From Omphiscola glabra (taxonomy: Eukaryota > Mollusca > Gastropoda > Lymnaeidae): a DNA stretch of 64,000 nt. Both the position numbers and the translations under genes were made by a program. The notes under the pieces were generated by a model. That model worked only from the letters and a program-made list of their open reading frames with translations. It did no database searches and was not told the DNA's origin. Shown in pieces: positions 58,053 through 64,000 of the stretch (within the stretch, counting starts at the first letter, position 1; each line of letters begins with the position of its first letter). Location of the stretch: positions 21,312,053 through 21,376,052 of the forward strand of contig OZ024807.1 of NCBI GenBank assembly GCA_964017045.1. Reading direction: 5' to 3'.

Positions 58053-60681
58053 TACCATCTCAACCTAAAAAAAAAAAAAGGCCGATCAGATGTTACCATC
58101 TGGGCACTGATTTCCTGCTATAACACACCAATGAGAGTTAGGGAGGAGTACACATTTTGTGAAATAGAATTTAAAGGATGAATAACTGTAGAAATGTTTT
58201 TTTTGTTTTTTTTTAAATGCCTGGTAGTTATTAAACATACCCAAAAATAATCTCAACTGAGAACATTTTTCTGGTGTTGGAGCTATCTCAATATTTTTTA
58301 ATGAGAACTTTCATACACACTTTCTCAAATGTGTCCTTCCTCAAAGTAATATTTTAATAATGTATTATCATATTACTGTTAGCTTAAAAAATATTTTGTA
58401 AATATTTATTTTAATGTAATCGCATTGTTCTTCAATTTTATATGTTTCTTCTGTTTATTTCAAAATGTCATCTGCTACTTAAATTATCATACTACAATTG
58501 TATTGAATATCAAAGGAGATTGTTTAATTTTATATTAGCAATATATGACTTGGCTATTCCTCTATATATTCGTCAAATAAACACCCATCATTAGATACAT
58601 CATTATAGTTTTATCAGTTTTCTTTTGTTTATTAAAAAAAACGGTTCAATTTAATGTTTCGTACAAAATGTGAAATGGAATTTATGATTCGAATATATTT
58701 TGTTTTCAATGTCTTTTGTTGACCTCTTGGACGCTACTTCTAAGCTAAGGGCTACATTATATTTGTTGATACATTTTTTAAAAATTTTATTCGTTTCTCT
58801 GTTTGTTCGCTGATGAAGGCTTCCTGTCGACACGTTCGTTGTTTTGTTGCGTTACTTTTATCAGTTTTAACCTTAATGTGTTTTACTAATTTTCTGTAAA
58901 GTCTTGTATCACTTGGACCGTGTAAGTTGTAATTAATTTTTAAAGTCTGTTTCTTTCAACTGTAGAAGCTACTATTGCTTTTCTTCTTCTCACCACCAGT
59001 CATTTTACATGTATCAAATGAGGGGAAATACGTAACTAATAAACAAATTATAAACTCTTTATGCAATACATTCTTAAGTATGAACACCCGATTAGTCATC
59101 TGAAGCATATTAGGCCTGTTATTATTTTACGAGGATAAAAATAAATTGTACGTTTAGAAAAATACATGTTATATTTTAAAAATGTTATAATTATATGGTC
59201 TTGTCAAGCATGGGAGTTCATTGATTATTGTTGCGTTTGAATATATGTTTATTACGCGTGGTGTGGGAAATAGTTTTTATTAGCTAATGAACGCGCTTGT
59301 CTGAATGACCTAATTTTATGTTAATTGTGACGTATTGTCTAGTCTGTAGTGTGATGTAAGTTTTAGTCGTGCATCAGTTATTGTGTAAACGTTGTTGAAG
59401 AAAGATGCGTTTCTTATAGTTCCAGCCTGTATTCCTCATTGATTGTTAAAGTTATAGTGTGTACGAAAAGACTCGAGTTTATTCACTAATAATTGGGATA
59501 CTAAGAACGTGTTGTGAGAACTTGATAAAAGACAATCCAGGAGACATAGGGGTTGACGGGTCTCTCTACTAGTACTTAACACAATTTCGTCCAATTTTAG
59601 TTTATCATGGAATTGCAGATGAAGGTAGTTAATATGGGTTTATTTGTTAGGAAACCGTGAAATGCTAGTAATGGCCTTCAACTTTAAATCTAAGTTGTTC
59701 ATTCCCTTTTCCAATCAAACATCTTTCTTTTCTGTGTTATATCCAAAAACTTTCAGGACATATTTTATTAATGTTATTTCTAGCATTTTATTAACACTGT
59801 AGATGTCATTAACAAAACAAACAATTATAATCATATATGTTAAAGTCATTGTTTGATGCTACATACGTATTTTTTAAAGGGTTGTATGTTAGTTATAATT
59901 TTGTTATGGTATACTAAGTAAATTGTATGCATTTTGCGATACTGTCTATCAACAGCTAACAATACAACTTTTTTGTATAATACTAAAATAAATTTAGATA
60001 TTTTGAACACTCAAAATGAGACAGCAAAATATCGACAATGTATGTTTAGGAAATAGTTAAGCAGAACACCTTATTTTAAATATGGAAGTATCTACAAATT
60101 GATGTTTACGTTTCTAACATCATTTAGTTTTGAGAAATATTGTCTTCTATATAATATTGCCCTAACCTACCCCTTTTCAGGCCTTTGATCTACATTTTGT
60201 TCATGTAATACTGGTAAAAAAGGTGTCTTTAAATTTAAAACGATACATCTAACTACCATTTTAAATCTTTTTTAAATAAACGGTATTTGATATATTATTA
60301 TATTCATTAAAAATTCTAAAACATTTTTTCATGTATGTGCTTATATTATCGGAAAATCATAAAACAAAATAATTATTTAATATAAAGAAAAATATCAACC
60401 CATTTTCACATCAGTAACAGCCTTAAATAGTTTCTTATATGTTTATACAAATATATATTACTACATACTTAAACATTTACACCGACTTCCTCATTTAATT
60501 TCTTTTATTTTTCCGGTTTGAAGCTGCATGTGATCGATAAAGAATTTAGATTAAAAACACGTTGGAGAATAATGTTCATGCCAGTGAAATTTTATTTCAA
60601 TTTGTCTTGATCAGCCTACAATTGAGGTCCACTAATGATAATTTCACCAACCTTAGATATGTGCATGGAGAAAACACCGTA
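58053..60681. other. Intergenic (copy B)
   Basis: Copy of 16377-19005, with the CTGATGAAGGC motif at about 58810. No gene. Confidence 0.45.
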
Positions 60682-60866
60682 TCCGGAATTTTGATCGAAA
60701 GAAATTTGATGGAACGGATATTTGGTCGAATCTTGTTTTTTAGTTTACACGTTAAAATTTTGCGTCAAATTTCTAGTTTGAACGCATTCTTTTGTTTTAC
60801 TATGTAATATCAAATTTTCGTGGATCATTTTTCTGTCGAATAAATTTCTTTTGATCGAATTTCCTG
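60682..60866. mobile_element. Small TA-flanked inverted-repeat element (copy B)
   Basis: Copy of 19006-19190. Confidence 0.45.
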
Positions 60867-60965
60867 TAACCAGAAAACAAACCTCATTCACTTTCACAAC
60901 TCACTAAGAACAGGTGATATATGTATATGACTTGCGAATAGACATGGCTTATAAGAGACGAACAG

Positions 60966-61651
60966 ACAATTGAAGCCATTAAAATTAGAAAACAGACTTT
61001 TCGAAAATTAAATCACTTCAAATACCTAGAAACTTCATACAATGAAAAAAAAAACACGAAATACTAACAGAAATAAAAGAAAGGATATCATCAGAAAAAG
61101 GGCATACTTCAGTAGTAAGAAAATACTCAAAAGTAAAAACATTACAAGAAAAACAAAGAAAACTATTTATAAAACTGTAATTAGACCAGTTGTAACATAT
61201 GCACATGAAACTTGGACCGCAATAAAAACGACAGAAAACCTATAAAAAACACATGGGAGAGGAAAGTTCTCAGGAAAGTATATGGACCAAAAAAGGATGA
61301 ATATTGATGGAGAATATGAACCAACCATAAATTTTACGGTCTATATCAGGTTCCAGCGATAGGAGCCAGAATGATCAATACATTTATCGAGGACCCTAAA
61401 TATATTGAATAAGAAGAAATAAAAAAGTGTAAGCTACGCTTGACAGGACGCTTAGAGAGAACGCCAAATATCAGAGGAATGCAGAAAGTGCATCACTAAA
61501 CCCCTAGAGGAAAATGGCTCAAAGGCGGCCCTAGGCGTGGTTAAATGGATGATGTGGAAAAAGATCTACAAAATCTTGGAATCAAAGTATGGAAAAGAAA
61601 AGCATTAGTTTGGTCTGACTGGAAGTAAGTAGTGAGGCAGGCCAAAGCCAT
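60966..61651 (+). mobile_element. RTE-like LINE fragment (copy B)
   Basis: Copy of 19290-19975 with the same breaks. Confidence 0.75.
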
Positions 61652-61758
61652 ACTTGCAAATCGAAATTATAAGAAAGATCAGCGTATAAAATTTACATTA
61701 CTAATTTTAGCCATCGAGTTCGATAGTTGTAGTACTATTTGTATCGAATTCAAGATGG

Positions 61759-63273
61759 GGGATGTAGCGATCAAATGGGAGAAGCAACAGGTTTACCTGG
61801 GAGTCTAATTGGATCAAAAGGTGCAAGTGCAACATTTTGTACAAGACCTCTTCTCCCAGTCAAACGCCAAGTTCAATCTGGTGAAAAAACTGGCTTGCAC
61901 AAGTAGGGGCGCGGGCGCAAGTACACTTAGAGCTCTATTCCTAGGCAGTGTAAGATCGGAAATGGATTACAGCATGTCGGTCCAATCCTTTGCAAGCAAG
62001 ACCTAATTGGAATCGTTGGGGCGAATCAAGAATCAGGCTCTGAGATTCATATGTGGCGCATTCAGGACCACACCCACAACTGCTGTAGAGGTCTTGGCCA
62101 ATGTAGAACCACTCGATATAAGGAGAGAAAAGCAATAATAAGTACCGTAGAGAGGTACCGTCGTCTAGACGAAAAGGAACTGTCGTTCCACATGCAGAAC
62201 AACTGGGTGGCGGGCAGAAGACTAAAAAGGTCCTCTTTTATGCACCAGATCGTGGAGCTGGAGAGGACAGTCGATCTGCCACTGAATAGAGAACGGCTGA
62301 TCTAAATCTCAATTAATCCGAAGTACGCGGAAACCTTACGTCGATCCATATATTTGGCCTTGACTGATGCAACAGTGACAAAACGGAGTCCTGAGCATGT
62401 TCAAAGAGCGGCTGCCCTTGAAACAATAGATTTTTACTCCAAAGTACCTGTGAAAGTGTTCACGGACGGATCGGCCAATCTGAGAGAAGGTACTGCTGGG
62501 TATGGTGCGCTCATACTATACCTTGTGGGGGGCCACAAAATCAAGAACTCTCGGGACCATGTGGGACTAGGGCATCAAATATTTGATGCGGAGCTTGAGG
62601 CTATACACAGGGCCCTGGAGAGCGTGTATCACACAATGAGAGAAAACGAGCTTGCTGGGCTCGATATGGTCGTGTTCTCATTCTCAAGATCTGCTCTCGA
62701 TATCTTGGGAAAAAGGCAGGGCACCACTCACTTAATTGATGTCATCATTAATGACGTTTGCAAAATCGCGAATTAGGAGGCAAGGTAAGAGTACAATGAA
62801 TCCAAGACCTCGTCGACATCAATGGCAATGTGAAAGCGGACACTCTTGCGAAAAACGGGGCTGCCCAGCATCAGACAGAAGTACCAATGACTGATTTGGG
62901 AATAAAGAACTGGCTGGCATACCACTTCAGAAAGAAATGGTACAGGTAGTGGGCAGACATTACGACCGCGAAATGCGTCTATTCTAATTTACAGACACCT
63001 AGCAGACAATACCCATGGTTTGGTTTAGGCTGCAAGCAGCAAAGCTTAGTGTCTCAAATGCGCACCGAGCATTTCCCCATAGGCACATACTTATGCCGGC
63101 TAGATAAAAATAGGTATCCTACATGCCGGCATTGCAGCCTGGAACTTGAGACACAAGTGCATCTGTTGAACGAATTTTCCTCACTAGATCTCCCCGGGGA
63201 AGCCATGGCGGTAGGGGAACCCTACGTGAGGAACATGTTGTATGGCACAGCACTGCAGAGGGGAACTGGTTGA
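61759..63273 (+). mobile_element. Decayed LINE with RNase H domain (copy B)
   Basis: Copy of 20083-21597. The RNase H part is 62354-62776 with the same Asp to Phe loss. Confidence 0.75.
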
Positions 63274-64000
63274 AAACTTACTAGCCGGGTTTATTATAGA
63301 GTAATCACAGACTTTTAAAAAAATATGTGTGTTAGTTAGTACTATTTTTATACTACGATTTAAAATGTTACTGTTTTAATTACGTCAATCTCTTATCAAT
63401 CTTTTTGATATTAATGTATATGATCATTATGTTTCTGTCAATAACCATGCGGCTTCATGTCGAATTAATTGACATTTTGAGATTTCATTTTCTTTTAGAA
63501 CTTCATTCCAACTTAAAGCTGATAATGTAGATTTTATATATTTTGTATTCCAAGTTGCCTGGCGATGAGATAAACTTAGTCAATATTATATATATATAAT
63601 GTGTTATTTTATTACATTCATATGTTTTATTTTGATTGAGAAACTCCATTCCCCGACATTAAAGCTAGACATACATGCTTGTGTGAACATTGATAAGGAT
63701 AAGCAATGTTATCCACACATTGGATGTTTATGTACAAGATTATGCCCTTTTTAATGTCGTAACTGAATATTTATTGTGAGAAATGGGACTGTTATGAAGT
63801 AAGACGTGTATTGAGACACGATTTGCCCGCCTTCCACGTGCATGACCTCTTTCAGTCAAGCCGTTTTGGGGGTGGCTAGAAACATATCACTTTGTTGACA
63901 TTTTAGCTTACTATCGTCCGTTGTAGAATGATCTCGAGAATGCGGGAAGCAGTGAGACTGCGTATTATTTTCTAGAATGATCATTTGAAGTAGACTATAA
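63274..64000. other. Intergenic up to the window edge (copy B)
   Basis: Copy of 21598-22324. At least three substitutions fall near the end (about 63773, 63822, 63975), denser than elsewhere. Confidence 0.5.

Larger units (their letters stand above)
41681..64000. repeat. Copy B of the large duplication
   Basis: Second copy of 1-22324, directly repeated and in the same orientation. It starts in the intron 26 bases after the Ig2 exon of the receptor gene and continues to the window end. The upstream exons of this copy (36641-41654) lie in sequence seen only once here. If the unit is truly tandem, the same exons should lie just left of position 1. Confidence 0.97.

Overview
The window is animal nuclear DNA. 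It is AT-rich and intron-bearing, with GT-AG exons, LINEs, Helitrons, MITEs, minisatellites and long homopolymers, and it has no operons or bacterial-type genes. The mix of divergent Ig-domain receptor exons, a C-type-lectin exon, a Tx1-like LINE, RTE relics and Helitrons with ~170-bp internal repeats fits a lophotrochozoan, most likely a mollusc. The species call is an inference.

The main structure is a very large, nearly identical duplication. Bases 1-22324 reappear at 41681-64000 with an offset drifting only from 41680 to 41676. I spotted about 17 substitutions plus some homopolymer indels, roughly 0.1% divergence. The window therefore holds about 1.5 periods of a ~41.68-kb unit, either a recent tandem duplication or an assembly duplicate. 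The 19.4 kb between the copies is seen once.

The one clear host gene is a single-pass, multi-Ig receptor on the + strand. It is complete in the second unit (signal exon 36641-36722, then exons to 55476). In the first unit only its 3' half is visible (130-13800), because the upstream exons would lie left of the window. Exon order is signal peptide, Ig1 (40172-40495), Ig2 (41097-41215 plus 41456-41654), Ig3 (two exons), Ig4, then three alternative transmembrane exons, then a tyrosine-rich tail exon. All three transmembrane exons accept in phase 1. The first and third carry their own stop, giving tails of a few residues. Only the second splices in frame to the tail, which carries YLTP, YDSI and YETI. 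The second transmembrane segment also contains a Glu and an Arg. This looks like a splice switch between signalling and non-signalling receptor forms, and it is the most interesting candidate system here.

The gene's introns are filled with mobile DNA. A 3.9-kb non-autonomous Helitron lies between Ig3 and Ig4. Between Ig4 and the transmembrane exons lie a full-length (5.16 kb) but inactivated Tx1-like LINE on the minus strand with a 10-bp target-site duplication, and a ~23-bp minisatellite split by a Harbinger-like MITE with TTA duplications. Downstream of the gene are hammerhead-like/Penelope-type motifs, a LINE 3' end, an RTE fragment and a decayed LINE with an RNase H domain. The single-copy middle holds a decayed GGATC-rich array, RTE pieces, a GC-rich block of unknown identity, an orphan signal-peptide plus C-type-lectin exon pair (33558-33897), two more Helitrons on the minus strand and a large tetranucleotide microsatellite (37607-38660).
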